64,000 nucleotides of DNA from Calliopsis andreniformis (lineage: Eukaryota; Arthropoda; Insecta; Hymenoptera; Andrenidae), in assembly GCF_051401765.1 (NCBI RefSeq), contig NW_027480535.1, positions 1,116,001-1,180,000 of the forward strand, given 5' to 3'. Within the stretch, counting starts at the first letter, position 1, and each line of letters opens with the position of its first letter. The notes under the pieces were generated by a model, which was given only the letters and a program-made list of their open reading frames with translations, made no database searches and had not been told where the DNA came from. Shown here piece by piece: positions 39,108-53,685 of this stretch. The position numbers were made by a program, and so were the translations under genes.

Positions 39108-42100
39108 GAGGACTGAGGATTGAGGATTGAGGATTGAGAATTGAGGATTGAGGATTGAGGGTTGAAGATTGAGGATTGGTTATTGAGGATTGAAGAATGA
39201 GGATTGAGGATTGAGGATTGAGGATTGAGGATTGAGGATTGAGGATTGAAGATTGAGTATTGAGGATTGAAGATTGAGGATTGAGTACTGAGGATTGAGG
39301 ATTGAGGATTGAGGGTTGAGGATTGAGGATTGAAGATTGAGTATTGAGGATTGAAGATTGAGGATTGTGGATTGAGGATTTAGGATTGAGTATTGAAGAT
39401 TGAGGATTGGGGATTGAGGATTGACGATTGAGGATTGAGTATTGAGGATTGAGAATTGAGGATTGAGGATTGAAGATTGATTATTGAGGATTGAAGATTG
39501 AGAATTGAGGATTGAGGATTGAGGATTGAAGATGAGGTCTGAGGGTTGACGATTGAGGTATGAGGACTGAGGTTTGAGGATTCAGGATTGAGAGTTGAGG
39601 ATTGAGGATTGAGGATTGAAGATTGAGGATTGGGTATTGAGGATTGAAGAATGAGCATTGAGGATTGAGGATTGAGGATTGAGGATTGAAGATTGAGGAT
39701 TGAGGATTGAGGATTGAGGATTGAGGATTGAGGATTGAGGATTGAGGATTGACGATTGAAGATTGAATATTGATGATTGAAGGTTGAGGATTGAGGATTG
39801 AGGGTTGTGGATTCAGGACGAGGACTGAGGGTTGAGTATTGATCTTTGAGGACTGAGGATTGAGGATAGAGGATTGGGAATTGAGGATTGAGGATTGAGG
39901 ATTGAAGATTGAGTATTGAGGATTCAAGATTGAGGATTGAGGATTGAAGATTGAGTATTGAGGATTGAAGATTGATGATTGAGGATTGTGGATTGAGGAT
40001 TGAGGATTGAACATTGAGGACTGAGTGTTGAGGGTTGAGTGATGAGAATTGGTGTTTGTGGATAGAGATATGAAGATTGCAGATTGAGTATTGCGTATGG
40101 AAAACTCTGAACTGAGGATATTCTAGTGAGGATTGAGGATTGACAACTGATTGTTGAGGACTGAGGGCTTAAGATTGAGGATACAGGATTGAGGATTCAG
40201 GACTGTGGTTTTAGGACTGAGGATTGAGGATTGAGGACTGGGGATTGAGGATTGAGGATGAGGGCTGAGGGTTGAAGATTGAGGTTTGAGGACTCACGAC
40301 TGAGGATTGAGGATTGAGAATTGAGGATTGAGGATTGAGGATTGAAGATTGAGGATAGGGTATCGAGGATTGAAGAATGAGGATTGAGTATGGGCGATTG
40401 AGGATTGAGGATTGAAGATTGAGTATTCAGGATTGGAGATTGACGATTGCGGATTGAGGATTGAGGATCGAGGATTGAGGATTGAGGATTGAAGGTTGAG
40501 TATTGAGGATTGAAGATTGAGGATTGAGGATTGAGGGTTGAGGATTGAGGATTGAGGATTGAGAATTGAAGATTGAGGATTGGGAACTGAGTGTTAGGGT
40601 TGAGTGATGAGGATTGATGTTTGTGGATAGAGATTTGAAGATTGCAGATTGAGTATTGAGTATTGAAACCTGTGAATTGAGGATATTCTATTGAAGATTG
40701 AGGATTGACAACTGATTGTTGAGGACTGAGGGCTGAAGATTGAGGATTCAGGGTTGAGGATTCAGAATTGAGGTTTGAGGACTGAGGATTGAGGATAGAG
40801 GATTGAGAATTGAGGATTGGGGATTGAGGATTGAAGATTGAGGATTGGGTATTGAGGATTGAAGAGTGAGGACTGAGGATTGAGGATTGAGGATTGAGGA
40901 TTGAAGATTGTGTATTGAGGATTGAGGATTGAGGATTGAGGATTGAGGATTGAGGATTGAGGATTGAGGATTGAGGATTGAGGATTGAGGATTGAAGATT
41001 GAGGATTGAGGATTGAGGATTAAAGGTTGAGCATTGAGGATTGAAGATTGAGGATTGATGATTGAGGGTTGAGGATTGAGGATTGAGGATTGAGGATTGA
41101 GTATTGAAGATTGAGGATTGATGATTGAGGATTGAGGATTGAGGATTGAGGATTGAGAATTGAGGATTGAGGATTGAAGATTGAGGATTGAGGATCGAGG
41201 ATTGAAGATTGAAGATTGGGTATTGAGGATTGAACATTGAGGATTGAGGATTGAGGATTGAGGATTGAGGGTTGAGGATTGAAGATTGAATATTGATGAT
41301 TGAAGGTTGAGGATTGAGGATTGAGGGTTGTGGATTCAGGACGAGGACTGAGGGTTGAGTATTGATGTTTGAGGACTGAGGATTGAGGATAGAGGATTGA
41401 GAATTGAGGATTGAGGATTGAGGATTGAAGATTGAGGATTCTGTATTGAGGATTGAAGAATGAGGACTCAGGATTGAGGATTGAGGATTGACGATTGAAG
41501 ATTGAGTATTGAGGATTGAAGATTGAGGATTGAGGATTGAGGATTGAGGATTGAGGATTGAGGATTGAGGATTGAGGATTGAGGATTGAAGATTGAGGAT
41601 TGAGGATTGAGGATTAAAGGTTGAGCATTGAGGATTGAAGATTGAGGATTGATGATTGAGGGTTGAGGATTGAGGATTGAGGATTGAGGATTGAGTATTG
41701 AAGATTGAGGATTGATGATTGAGGATTGAGGATTGAGGATTGAGGATTGAGAATTGAGGATTGAGGATTGAAGATTGAGGATTGAGGATCGAGGATTGAA
41801 GATTGAAGATTGGGTATTGAGGATTGAACATTGAGGATTGAGGATTGAGGATTGAGGATTGAGGGTTGAGGATTGAAGATTGAATATTGATGATTGAAGG
41901 TTGAGGATTGAGGATTGAGGGTTGTGGATTCAGGACGAGGACTGAGGGTTGAGTATTGATGTTTGAGGACTGAGGATTGAGAATAGAGGATTGAGAATTG
42001 AGGATTGAGGATTGAGGGTTGAAGATTGAGGATTCTGTATTGAGGATTGAAGAATGAGGACTCAGTATTGAGGATTGAGGATTGAGGATTGAAGATTGAG

Positions 42101-45100
42101 TATTGAGGATTGAAGATTGAGGATTGAGGATTGAGGATTGAGGATTGAGGGTTGAGGATTGAGGATTGAGGATTGAGGATTGAAGATTGAGGATTGAGGA
42201 TAGAGGATTAAAGGTTGAGCATTGAGGATTGAAGATTGAGGATTGATGATTGAGGGTTGAGGATTGAGGATTGAGGATTGAGGATTGAGTATTGAAGATT
42301 GAGGATTGATGATTGAGGATTGAGGATTGAGGATTGAGGATTGAGTATTGAGGATTGAGGATTGAAGATTGATGATTGAGGATTGAGGATTAATGATTGA
42401 GTATTGAGGATTGAAGGTTGAGAATTGAGGATTGAGGATTGAACATTGAGGACTGAGTGTTGAGGGCTGAGTGATGAGAATTGATGTTTGTGCATAGAGA
42501 TTTGAAGATTGCAGATTGAGTATTAAGTATTGAAAACTGTGAATTGAGGATATTCTATTGGGGATTGAGGATTGACAACTGATTGTTGAGGACTGAGGGC
42601 TGAAGATTGAGGATAGGGTATTGAGGATTGAAGAATGAGGATTGAGGATTGCCGATTGAGGATTGAGGATTGAAGATTGAGTATTCAGGATTGGAGATTG
42701 ACGATTGAGGATTGAGGACTGAGGATCGAGGATTGAGGATTGAGGATTGAAGATTGAGTACTGAGGATTGATGATTGAGGGTTCAGGATTGAGGATTGAG
42801 GATTGTGGATTGAGAATTGAAGATTGAGGATTGGGGACTGAGTGTTGAGGGTTGAGTGATGAGGATTGATGTTTGTGGATAGAGATTGGAAGATTGCAGA
42901 TTGAGTATTGAGTATTGAAACCTGTGAATTGATGATATTCTATTGAGGATTGAGGATTGACAACTGATTGTTGAGGACTGAGGGCTGAAGGTTGAGGATT
43001 CAGGATTGAGGATTCAGAATTGAGGTTTGAGGACTGAGGATTGAGGATTGAGGATTGAGGATTGAGGATTGAGGATTGAGGATTGAGGATTGAGGATTGA
43101 GGATTGAAGATTGAGTATTGAAGATTGAAGATTGGGTATTGAGGATTGAACATCGAGGATTGAACATTGAGGATTGAGGATTGAGGGTTGAGGATTGAAG
43201 ATTGAATATTGATGATTGAAGGTTGAGGATTGAGGATTGAGGGTTGTGGATTCAGGACGAGGACTCTGGGTTGAGTATTGATGTTTGAGGTCTGAGGATT
43301 GAGGATAGAGGATTGAGAATTGAGGATTGAGGATTGAGGATTGAAGATTGAGGATTCTGTATTGAGGATTGAAGAATGAGAACTGAGGATTGAGGATTGA
43401 GGATTGAGGATTGTAGATTGAGTATTGAGGATTGAAGATTGAGGATTGAGGATTGAAGATTGAGTATTGAGGATTGAAGATTGATGATTGAGGATTGTGG
43501 ATTGAGGATTGAGGATTGAACATTGAGTACTGAGTGTTGAGGGTTTAGTGATGAGAATTGGTGTTTGTGGATAGAGATATGAAGATTGCAGATTGAGTAT
43601 TGCGTATGGAAAACTCTGAACTGAGGATATTCTAGTGAGGATTGAGGATTGACAACTGATTGTTGAGGACTGAGGGCTGAAGATTGAGGATACAGGAATG
43701 AGGATTCAGGACTGTGGTATGAGGACTGAGGATTGAGGATTGAGGATTGGGGACTGAGGATTGAGGATCGAGGATTGAAGACTGAAGATTGGGTATTGAG
43801 GATTGAACATTGAGGATCGAGGATTGAGGATTGAGGATTGAGGATTGAGGATTGAGGATTGAAGATTGAATATTGATGATTGAAGGTTGAGGATTGAGGA
43901 TTGAGGGTTGTGGATTCAGGACGAGGACTGAGGGTTGAGTATTGATGTTTGAGGTCTGAGGATTGAGGATAGGGGATTGAGAATTGAGGATTGAGGATTG
44001 AGGATTTAGGATTGAGGATTGAGGACTGAGGATTGAAGATTGAGTATTGAGGATTGAAGATTGAGGGTTGAGGATTGAGGATTGAGGATTGAGGATTGAG
44101 GATGAGGGCTGAGGTTTGAAGATTGAGGTATGAGGACTCAGAACTGAGGATTGAGGATTGAGAATTGAGGATTGAGGATTGAGGATTGAAGATTGAGGAT
44201 AGGGTATCGAGGATTGAAGAATGAGGATTGAGGATGGGCGATTGAGGATTGAGGATTGAAGATTGAGTATTCAGGATTGGAGATTGACGATTGGGGATTG
44301 AGGATTGAGGATCGAGGATTGAGGATTGAGGATTGAAGGTTGAGTATTGAGGATTGAAGATTGAGGATTGAGGGTTGAGGGTTGAGGATTGAGGATTGAG
44401 GATTGAGAATTGAAGATTGAGGTTTGGGAACTGAGTGTTGAGGGTTGAGTGATGAGGATTGATGTTTGTGGATAGAGATTTGAAGATTGCAAATTGAGTA
44501 TTGAGTATTGAATCCTGTGAATTGAGGATATTCTGTTGAAGATTGAGGATTGACAACTGATTGTTGAGGACTGAGGGCTGAAGATTGAGGATTTAGGATT
44601 GCGAATACAGAATTGAGGTTTGAGGATTGAGGATTGAGGATTGAAGATTGATTATTGAGGATTGAAGATTGAGGATTGAGGATTGAGGATTGAGGATTGA
44701 GGATGAGGGCTGAGGGTTGAGGATTGAGGTTTGAGGATTGAGGACTGAGGATTGTGGATTGAGGATTGAGGATTGAGGATTGAGGATTGAGGATGAGGGC
44801 TGAGGGTTGAGGATTGAGGCTTGAGGATTGAGGACTGAGGATTGTGGATTGAGGATTGATGATTGAGTATTGAGGATTGAAGATTGAGGATTGAGGATTG
44901 ACGATTGAAGATTGAGGATTGGGGATTGAGGATTGACGATTGAGGATTGAGTATTTAGGTTTGAGAATTGAGGATTGAGGATTGAAGATTGTGTATTCAG
45001 GATTGAAGATTGAGGATTGAGGATTGAGGATTGAGGATTGAGGATTGACGATAAAGGCTGAGGCTTGAGGATTGAGGTTTGAGGACTGAGGACTGAGGAC

Positions 45101-45815
45101 TGAGGATTGAGAATTGAGGATTGAGGATTGAGGATTGAAGACTGAGCATTGGGTATTGCGGATTGAACATTGAGGATTGAGGATTGAGGATTGAGGATTG
45201 AGGACTGAAGATTGAATATTGATGATTGAAGATTGTGGATTGAGGATTGAAGATTGAGGATTGAGGATTGAGGATTGAGGATTGAAGATTGAGTATTGGG
45301 GATTGAAGAATGAGGATTGAGGATTGAGGATTGAGGATTGAAGATTGATGATTGAGGATTGTGGATTGAGGATTGAGGATTGAACATTGAGGACTGAGTG
45401 TTGAGGGTTGAGTGATGAGAATTGGTGTTTGTGGATAGAGGTTTGAAGATTGCAGATTGAGCATTGAGTATTGAAAACTGTGAATTGAGGATATTCTATT
45501 GAGGATTGAGGATTGACAACTGATTGTTGAGGACTGAGGGCTGAAGATTGAGGATTCAGGATTGAGGATTCAGAATTGAGGTTTGAGGACTGAGGATTGA
45601 GGATTGAAGATTGATTATTGAGGATTCAAGGTTGAGGATTGAGGATTGGGGATTGAGAATTGAGGATGAGGGCTGAGGGTTGAGGATTGAGGTTTGAGGA
45701 TTGAGGAATGAGGATTGAGGTTTGGGGATTGATGATTGAGTATTGAGGATTGAAGATTGAGGATTGAGGATTGAGGACTGAGGATTGAGGATTGAGGATT
45801 GAGGATTGAGGACTG
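39108..45815 (+). repeat. Block F1 (A-related array present in superunits 1 and 3)
   Basis: This block holds L1 cores at 40144, 40709, 42576, 42961, 43653, 44554 and 45517 and is close in content to block A: the gattcaggattggagattg marker appears near 40425, 42681 and 44265, and the 594-bp unit is expanded. It is absent from the middle superunit and recurs from 56091 to the end of the window. It contains no L2 or L3. Confidence 0.85.
40915..42365 (+). repeat. 594-bp higher-order unit, expanded to about 2.5 copies (in F1)
   Basis: ggattaaagg units have taaagg at 41021, 41615 and 42209, each 594 bp apart. Hexamer markers at 41336 and 41930 interleave with them at the same spacing. A1 and A2 have two copies each, so the unit has gained about half a copy or more here. 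Confidence 0.85.
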
Positions 45816-48385
45816 AGGATTGAAGATTGAGGATTGGGTATTGAGGATTGAAGAGTGAGGATTGAGGATTGAGGATTGAGGATTGAGGATTGAGGATTGA
45901 GGATTGAGGATTGAGGATTGAAGATTGATGACTGAGGATTGTGGATTGAGGATTGAGGATTGAACATTGAGGACTGAGTGTTGAGGGTTGAGTGATGAGA
46001 ATTGGTGTTTGTTGATAGAGGTTTGAAGATTGCAGATTGAGCATTGAGTATTGAAAACTGTGAGTTGAGGATATTCTATTGAGGATTGAGGATTGACAAC
46101 TGATTGTTGAGGACTGAGGGCTGAAGATTGAGGATTCAGGGTTGAGGATTCAGAATTGAGGTTTGAGGACTGAGGATTGAGGGTAGAGGGTTGAGAATTG
46201 AGGATTGAGGATTGAGGATTGAAGATTGAGGATTGGGTATTGAGGATTGAAGAGTGAGGACTGAGGATTGAGGATTGAGGATTGAGGATTGAAGATTGTG
46301 TATTGAGGATCGAGGATTGAGGATTGAGGATTGAGGATTGAGGCTTGAGGATTGAGGATTCAGGATTGAAGATTGAGGATTGAGGATTGAGGATTAAAGA
46401 TTGAGTATTGAGGATTGAAGATTGCAGATTGGTGATTGAGGATTGAGTATTGAGGATTGAAGATTGCGGACTGAGGATTGAGGGTTGAGGATTGAGGATT
46501 GAAGATTGGGTATTGAGGATTGAAGATTGAGGATTGAGGATTGAGGATTGAGGAGTGAGGATTGAGGATTGAGGATTGAGGATTGAGGATTGAGGTTTGA
46601 GGATTGAGGATTGAGGATTGAGGATTGAAGATTGAGGATTGAGGATTGAGGATTAAAGATTGAGTATTGAGGATTGAAGATTGAGGATTGATGATTGAGG
46701 ATTGAGGATTGAGGATTGAGGATTGAGGATTGAGTATTGAAGATTGCGGGTTGATGATTGAGGATTGGGGATTGAGGATTGAGGATTGAGTATTGAGGAT
46801 TGAGGATTGAAGATTGAGGATTGAGGATTGAGGATTGAAGATAGAGGATTGAAGATTGAGGATTGGGGATTGAGGATTGACGATTGAGGATTGAGTATTG
46901 AGGATTGAGAATTGAGGATTGAGGATTGAAGATTGTGTATTCAGGATTGAGGATTGAGGACTGAAGATTGAATATTGATGATTGAAGATTGTGGATTGAG
47001 GATTGAGGGTTGCGGATTGAGGACGTGGACTGAGGGTTGAGTATTGATGTTTGAGGTCTGGGGATTGAGGATTGAGGATTGAGAATTGAGGATTGAGGAT
47101 TGAGGATTGAAGATTGAGGATTGGGCATTGAGGATTGAAGGATGAGGATTGAGGATTGAGGATTGAGGATTGAGGACTGAGGACTGAGGATTGAAGATTG
47201 AGAATTGAGGATTGAGGATTGAGGATTGAAGATTGAGGATCGGGTATTGAGGATTGAAGACTGAGGATTGAGGATTGAGGATTGAGGATTGAGGATTGAC
47301 GATTGAGGATTGAGTATTGAGGATTGAGAATTGAGGATTGAGGATTGAACATTGAGTATTGAGGGCTGAATATTGAGGATTGAGGATTGAGGATTGAGGA
47401 TTGAAGATTGAGGACTTAGTGTTGACGGTTGAGTGATGGGAATTGACGTTTGTGGATTGAGATTTGAAGATTGAAGAATGGGGATTGAGTATTGAAAGCT
47501 GTGAATTGAGGATATTCTGTTGAGGATTGAGGATTGACAATTGATTGTTGAGGACTGAGGGCTGAAGGTTGAGGATTCAGGATTGAGGATTCGGTATTGA
47601 GGTTTGAGGACTGAGGATTGAGGGTTGAGGATTGAGGATTGAGGATTGAAGATTGAGTTTTGAGGATTGAGAATTGAGGATTGAGAATTGAGGATTGAAG
47701 ATTGAGGATTGGGTATTGAGGATTGAAGAATGAGGATTGAGGATTGAGGATTGAGTATTGAGGATTGAAGATTGAGTATTGAGGATTGAATATTGATGAT
47801 TGAGGATTGTGGATTGAGGATTGAGGATTGAACATTGAGGACTGAGTGTTGATGGTTGAGTGATGAGAATTGGTGTTTGTGGATAGAGGTTTGAAGATTG
47901 CAGATTGAGCGATGAGTATTGAGAAATGTGAATTGAGGATATTCTATTGAGGATTGAGGATTAACAACTGATTGTTGTGGACTGAGGGCTGAAGATTGAG
48001 GATTCAGGATTGAGGATTCGGTATTGAGGTTTGAGGGCTGAGGATTGAGTGTTGAGGGTTGAGGATTGAGGATTCAAGATTGAGTTTTGAGGATTGAGAA
48101 TTGAGGATTGAGGATTGAGGATTGGAGATTGAGGATTGGGTATTGAGGATTGAAGAATGAGGATTGAGGATTGAGGATTGAGTATTGAGGATTGAAGATT
48201 GAGTATTGAGGATTGAATATTGATGATTGAGGATTGTGGATTGAGGATCGACAATTGATTGTTGAGGACTGAGGGCTGAAGGTTGAGGATTCAGGATTGA
48301 GGATTCGGTATTGAGGTTTGAGGACTGAGGATTGAGGGTTAAGGATTGAGGATTGAGAATTGACGCTTGAGGATTGAGTGTTGAG

Positions 48386-48547
48386 GATGGAGGATTGAAG
48401 AGAGAGGACTGAGTGTTGAGGATTGAGTGTTTAGAATTGATGTTTGACGATTGAGATATGATTATTGAATATTACGGTTTGAGTATTGAACCACGAGAGT
48501 TCACGATATTCTATTGAGTATTGAGAATTGAGGATTGATTGTTGTGT
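48386..48547 (+). repeat. L3 landmark, copy 7
   Basis: This is the left member of the pair in superunit 2. The spacing to copy 8 is 1145 bp, 182 bp (26 heptamers) shorter than in E2. Confidence 0.87.
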
Positions 48548-49530
48548 ATTGAGGATTGGTGGTTGAGGGTTGTGTGTTGAATATTGAGGATTGAGGATTG
48601 AGCATTGAGGATTGAGGATTGAAGGTTGAGTATTGAGGATTGAAGATTGTGGATTTTGGATTGAGGATTGAAGATTGAGTATTGAGGATTGAAGATTGAG
48701 TATTGAGGATTGAGGATTGAGGATTGAGGATTGACGATGAGGTCTGAGGGTTGAGGATTGAGGATTGAGGATTGAGGATTGAGGATTGAAGATTGAGGAT
48801 TGGGTATTGCGGATTGAACATTGTGGATTGACCATTGAGGATTGAGTACTGAAGATTGAATATTGATGATTGAAGATCGATGATTGAGGATTGAGGGTTG
48901 TGGATTGAGGACGAGGACTGAGGGTTGAGTATTGATTTCTGAGGTCTGAGGATTGAGGATTGAGGATTGAGAATTGAGGATTGAGGATTGAGGGTTGAAG
49001 ATTGAGGATTGGGTATTGAGGATTGAAGAATGAGGATTGAGAATTGAGGACTGAGGATTGAGGATTGAGGATTGAAGATTGAGTATTGAGGATTGAAGAT
49101 TGAGGATTGAGGATTGAGGATTGAGGATTGAGGATTGAAGATTGAGGATTGGGGTTGGGGATTGACGATTGAGGATTGAGTATTGAGGATTGAGAATTGA
49201 GGATTTAGGATTGAACATTGAGTATTGTGGGCTGAAGATTGAGGATTGAGGATTGAGGATTGAAGATTGAGGACTTAGTGTTGAGGGTTGAGTGATGGGA
49301 ATTGACGTTTGTGGATTGAGATTTGAAGATTGAAGAATGGGGATTGAGTATTGAAAGCTGTGAATTGAGGATATCCTGTTGAGGATTGAGGATCGACAAT
49401 TGATTGTTGAGGACTGAGGGCTGAAGGTTGAGGATTCAGGATTGAGGATTCGGTATTGAGGTTTGAGGACTGAGGATTGAGGGTTGAGAATTGAGGATTG
49501 AGGATTGACGCTTGAGGATTGAGGGTTGAG

Positions 49531-49692
49531 GATGGAGGATTGAAGAGAGAGGACTGAGTGTTGAGGATTGAGTGTTTAGAATTGATGTTTGACGATTGAG
49601 ATATGATTATTGAATATTACGGTTTGAGTATTGAACCACGAGAGTTCACGATATTCTATTGAGTATTGAGAATTGAGGATTGATTGTTGTGT
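49531..49692 (+). repeat. L3 landmark, copy 8
   Basis: This is the right member of the pair in superunit 2. Downstream, attcaaaattgattattg near 49834 marks this lineage (E1 has attcaagattgagtattg). Confidence 0.87.
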
Positions 49693-52600
49693 ATTGAGGA
49701 TTGGTGGTTGAGGGTTGTGTGTTGAATATTGAGGATTGAGGATTGAGAATTGAGGATTGAGGATTGAAGATTGAGTATTGAGGATTGAAGATTGTGGATT
49801 TTGGATTGAGGATTGAAGATTGAGTATTGAGGATTCAAAATTGATTATTGAGGATTGAGGATTGAGGATTGAGGATTGACGATGGGGTCTGAGGGTTGAG
49901 GATTGAGGATTGAGGATTGAGGATTGAGGATTGAAGGTTGAGGATTGGGTATTGCGGATTGAACATTGTGGATTGAGCATTGAGGATTGAGTACTGAAGA
50001 TTGAATATTGATGATTGAAGATCGATGATTGAGGATTGAGGGTTGTCGATTGAGGACGAGGACTGAGGGTTGAGTATTGATTTCTGAGGTCTGAGGATTG
50101 AGGATTGAGGATTGAGAATTGAGGATTGAGGATTGAGGGTTGAAGATTGAGGATTGGGTATTGAGGATTGAAGAATGAGGATTGAGGATTGAGGAATGGG
50201 GATTGAAGATTGAGGATTGGGTATTGCGTATTGAACATTGAGGATTGAGGATTGAGGATTGAGGATTGAGGATTGAATGTAGCGGATTGAGGGTTGAGGA
50301 TTGAGGATCGAGGATTGAAGATTGAGGACTGGGGACTGAGTATTGAGTGCTGAGTGATGAGAATTGGTGATTGTGGATAGAGATTTAAAGATTGCAGATT
50401 GAGCGATGAGTATTGTGAAATGTGAATTGAGGATATTCTATTGAGGATTGAGGATTAACAACTGATTGTTGAGGACTGAGGGCTGAAGATTGAGGATTCA
50501 GGATTGAGGATACAGAATTGAGATTTGAGGACTGAGGATTGAGGATTCAAGATTTATTATAGAGGATTGAAGGTTGAGGATTAAGGATTGAGGATCGAGG
50601 ATTGAGGATGTGGGCTGAGGGTTGGGGATTGAGGTTTGAGGATTGAGGACTGAGGATTGAGGATTGATGATTGAGTATTGAGGATTGAAGACTGAGGACT
50701 GAGGATTGAGGATTGAGGATTGAGGATTGAGGATTGAGGATTGAAGATTGAGGACTGGGGACTGAGTGTTGAGGGTTGAGTGATGAGAATTGGTGTCTGT
50801 GGATAGAGATTTAAAGATTGCAGATTGAGTATTGCGTATGGAAAGCTCTGAACTGAGGGTATTCTAGAGAGGATTGAGGATTGACAACTGATTGTTGAGG
50901 CCTGAGGGCTGAAGATTGAGGATTCAGGATAGAGGATTCAGGATTGTGGTTTGAGGATTGAAGATTGAGGATTGGGTATTGAGGATTGAAGAGTGAGGAT
51001 TGAGGATTGAGGATTGAGGATTGAGGATTGAGGATTGAGGATTGAGGATTGAGGATTGAAGATTGATGACTGAGGATTGTGGATTGAGGATTGAGGATTG
51101 AACATTGAGGACTGAGTGTTGAGGGTTGAGTGATGAGAATTGGTGTTTGTTGATAGAGGTTTGAAGATTGCAGATTGAGCATTGAGTATTGAAAACTGTG
51201 AGTTGAGGATATTCTATTGAGGATTGAGGATTGACAACTGATTGTTGAGGACTGAGGGCTGAAGATTGAGGATTCAGGGTTGAGGATTCAGAATTGAGGT
51301 TTGAGGACTGAGGATTGAGGGTAGAGGGTTGAGAATTGAGGATTGAGGATTGAGGATTGAAGATTGAGGATTGGGTATTGAGGATTGAAGAGTGAGGACT
51401 GAGGATTGAGGATTGAGGATTGAGGATTGAAGATTGTGTATTGAGGATCGAGGATTGAGGATTGAGGATTGAGGATTGAGGCTTGAGGATTGAGGATTCA
51501 GGATTGAAGATTGAGGATTGAGGATTGAGGATTAAAGATTGAGTATTGAGGATTGAAGATTGCAGATTGGTGATTGAGGATTGAGTATTGAGGATTGAAG
51601 ATTGCGGACTGAGGATTGAGGGTTGAGGATTGAGGATTGAAGATTGGGTATTGAGGATTGAAGATTGAGGATTGAGGATTGAGGATTGAGGAGTGAGGAT
51701 TGAGGATTGAGGATTGAGGATTGAGGATTGAGGTTTGAGGATTGAGGATTGAGGATTGAGGATTGAAGATTGAGGATTGAGGATTGAGGATTAAAGATTG
51801 AGTATTGAGGATTGAAGATTGAGGATTGATGATTGAGGATTGAGGATTGAGGATTGAGGATTGAGGATTGAGTATTGAAGATTGCGGGTTGATGATTGAG
51901 GATTGGGGATTGAGGATTGAGGATTGAGTATTGAGGATTGAGGATTGAAGATTGAGGATTGAGGATTGAGGATTGAAGATAGAGGATTGAAGATTGAGGA
52001 TTGGGGATTGAGGATTGACGATTGAGGATTGAGTATTGAGGATTGAGAATTGAGGATTGAGGATTGAAGATTGTGTATTCAGGATTGAGGATTGAGGACT
52101 GAAGATTGAATATTGATGATTGAAGATTGTGGATTGAGGATTGAGGGTTGCGGATTGAGGACGTGGACTGAGGGTTGAGTATTGATGTTTGAGGTCTGGG
52201 GATTGAGGATTGAGGATTGAGAATTGAGGATTGAGGATTGAGGATTGAAGATTGAGGATTGGGCATTGAGGATTGAAGGATGAGGATTGAGGATTGAGGA
52301 TTGAGGATTGAGGACTGAGGACTGAGGATTGAAGATTGAGAATTGAGGATTGAGGATTGAGGATTGAAGATTGAGGATCGGGTATTGAGGATTGAAGACT
52401 GAGGATTGAGGATTGAGGATTGAGGATTGAGGATTGACGATTGAGGATTGAGTATTGAGGATTGAGAATTGAGGATTGAGGATTGAACATTGAGTATTGA
52501 GGGCTGAATATTGAGGATTGAGGATTGAGGATTGAGGATTGAAGATTGAGGACTTAGTGTTGACGGTTGAGTGATGGGAATTGACGTTTGTGGATTGAGA

Positions 52601-53523
52601 TTTGAAGATTGAAGAATGGGGATTGAGTATTGAAAGCTGTGAATTGAGGATATTCTGTTGAGGATTGAGGATTGACAATTGATTGTTGAGGACTGAGGGC
52701 TGAAGGTTGAGGATTCAGGATTGAGGATTCGGTATTGAGGTTTGAGGACTGAGGATTGAGGGTTGAGGATTGAGGATTGAGGATTGAAGATTGAGTTTTG
52801 AGGATTGAGAATTGAGGATTGAGAATTGAGGATTGAAGATTGAGGATTGGGTATTGAGGATTGAAGAATGAGGATTGAGGATTGAGGATTGAGTATTGAG
52901 GATTGAAGATTGAGTATTGAGGATTGAATATTGATGATTGAGGATTGTGGATTGAGGATTGAGGATTGAACATTGAGGACTGAGTGTTGATGGTTGAGTG
53001 ATGAGAATTGGTGTTTGTGGATAGAGGTTTGAAGATTGCAGATTGAGCGATGAGTATTGAGAAATGTGAATTGAGGATATTCTATTGAGGATTGAGGATT
53101 AACAACTGATTGTTGTGGACTGAGGGCTGAAGATTGAGGATTCAGGATTGAGGATTCGGTATTGAGGTTTGAGGGCTGAGGATTGAGTGTTGAGGGTTGA
53201 GGATTGAGGATTCAAGATTGAGTTTTGAGGATTGAGAATTGAGGATTGAGGATTGAGGATTGGAGATTGAGGATTGGGTATTGAGGATTGAAGAATGAGG
53301 ATTGAGGATTGAGGATTGAGTATTGAGGATTGAAGATTGAGTATTGAGGATTGAATATTGATGATTGAGGATTGTGGATTGAGGATCGACAATTGATTGT
53401 TGAGGACTGAGGGCTGAAGGTTGAGGATTCAGGATTGAGGATTCGGTATTGAGGTTTGAGGACTGAGGATTGAGGGTTAAGGATTGAGGATTGAGAATTG
53501 ACGCTTGAGGATTGAGTGTTGAG

Positions 53524-53685
53524 GATGGAGGATTGAAGAGAGAGGACTGAGTGTTGAGGATTGAGTGTTTAGAATTGATGTTTGACGATTGAGATATGAT
53601 TATTGAATATTACGGTTTGAGTATTGAACCACGAGAGTTCACGATATTCTATTGAGTATTGAGAATTGAGGATTGATTGTTGTGT
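53524..53685 (+). repeat. L3 landmark, copy 9
   Basis: This is the left member of the pair in superunit 3, 5138 bp from copy 7, with no difference that I could see. Confidence 0.87.

Larger units (their letters stand above)
34605..46464 (+). repeat. Superunit copy 1 (11.86 kb)
   Basis: From gcggactgagg at 34605 the sequence is repeated from 46465 at offset 11860, and again from 51603 at a further 5138. The superunit consists of the 3' part of E2 plus block F. The offset moves to 11678 by 37721 (182 bp = 26 heptamers lost in the later copies) and to 11845 by 38393 (167 bp that copy 1 lacks). Confidence 0.85.
46465..51602 (+). repeat. Superunit copy 2 (5138 bp), lacking block F
   Basis: This copy matches 34605-39107 and then jumps directly to sequence matching 45815-46464. 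The junction lies at about 50953: the left side follows gattgtggtttgagga and the right side follows gaggattgaagattgagg, sharing gagga. Its length, 5138, is exactly 734 x 7. Where I compared it with copy 3 I saw no differences over roughly 1 kb stretches (46360-47352 versus 51498-52490, and 48511-49218 versus 53649-54356). Confidence 0.87.
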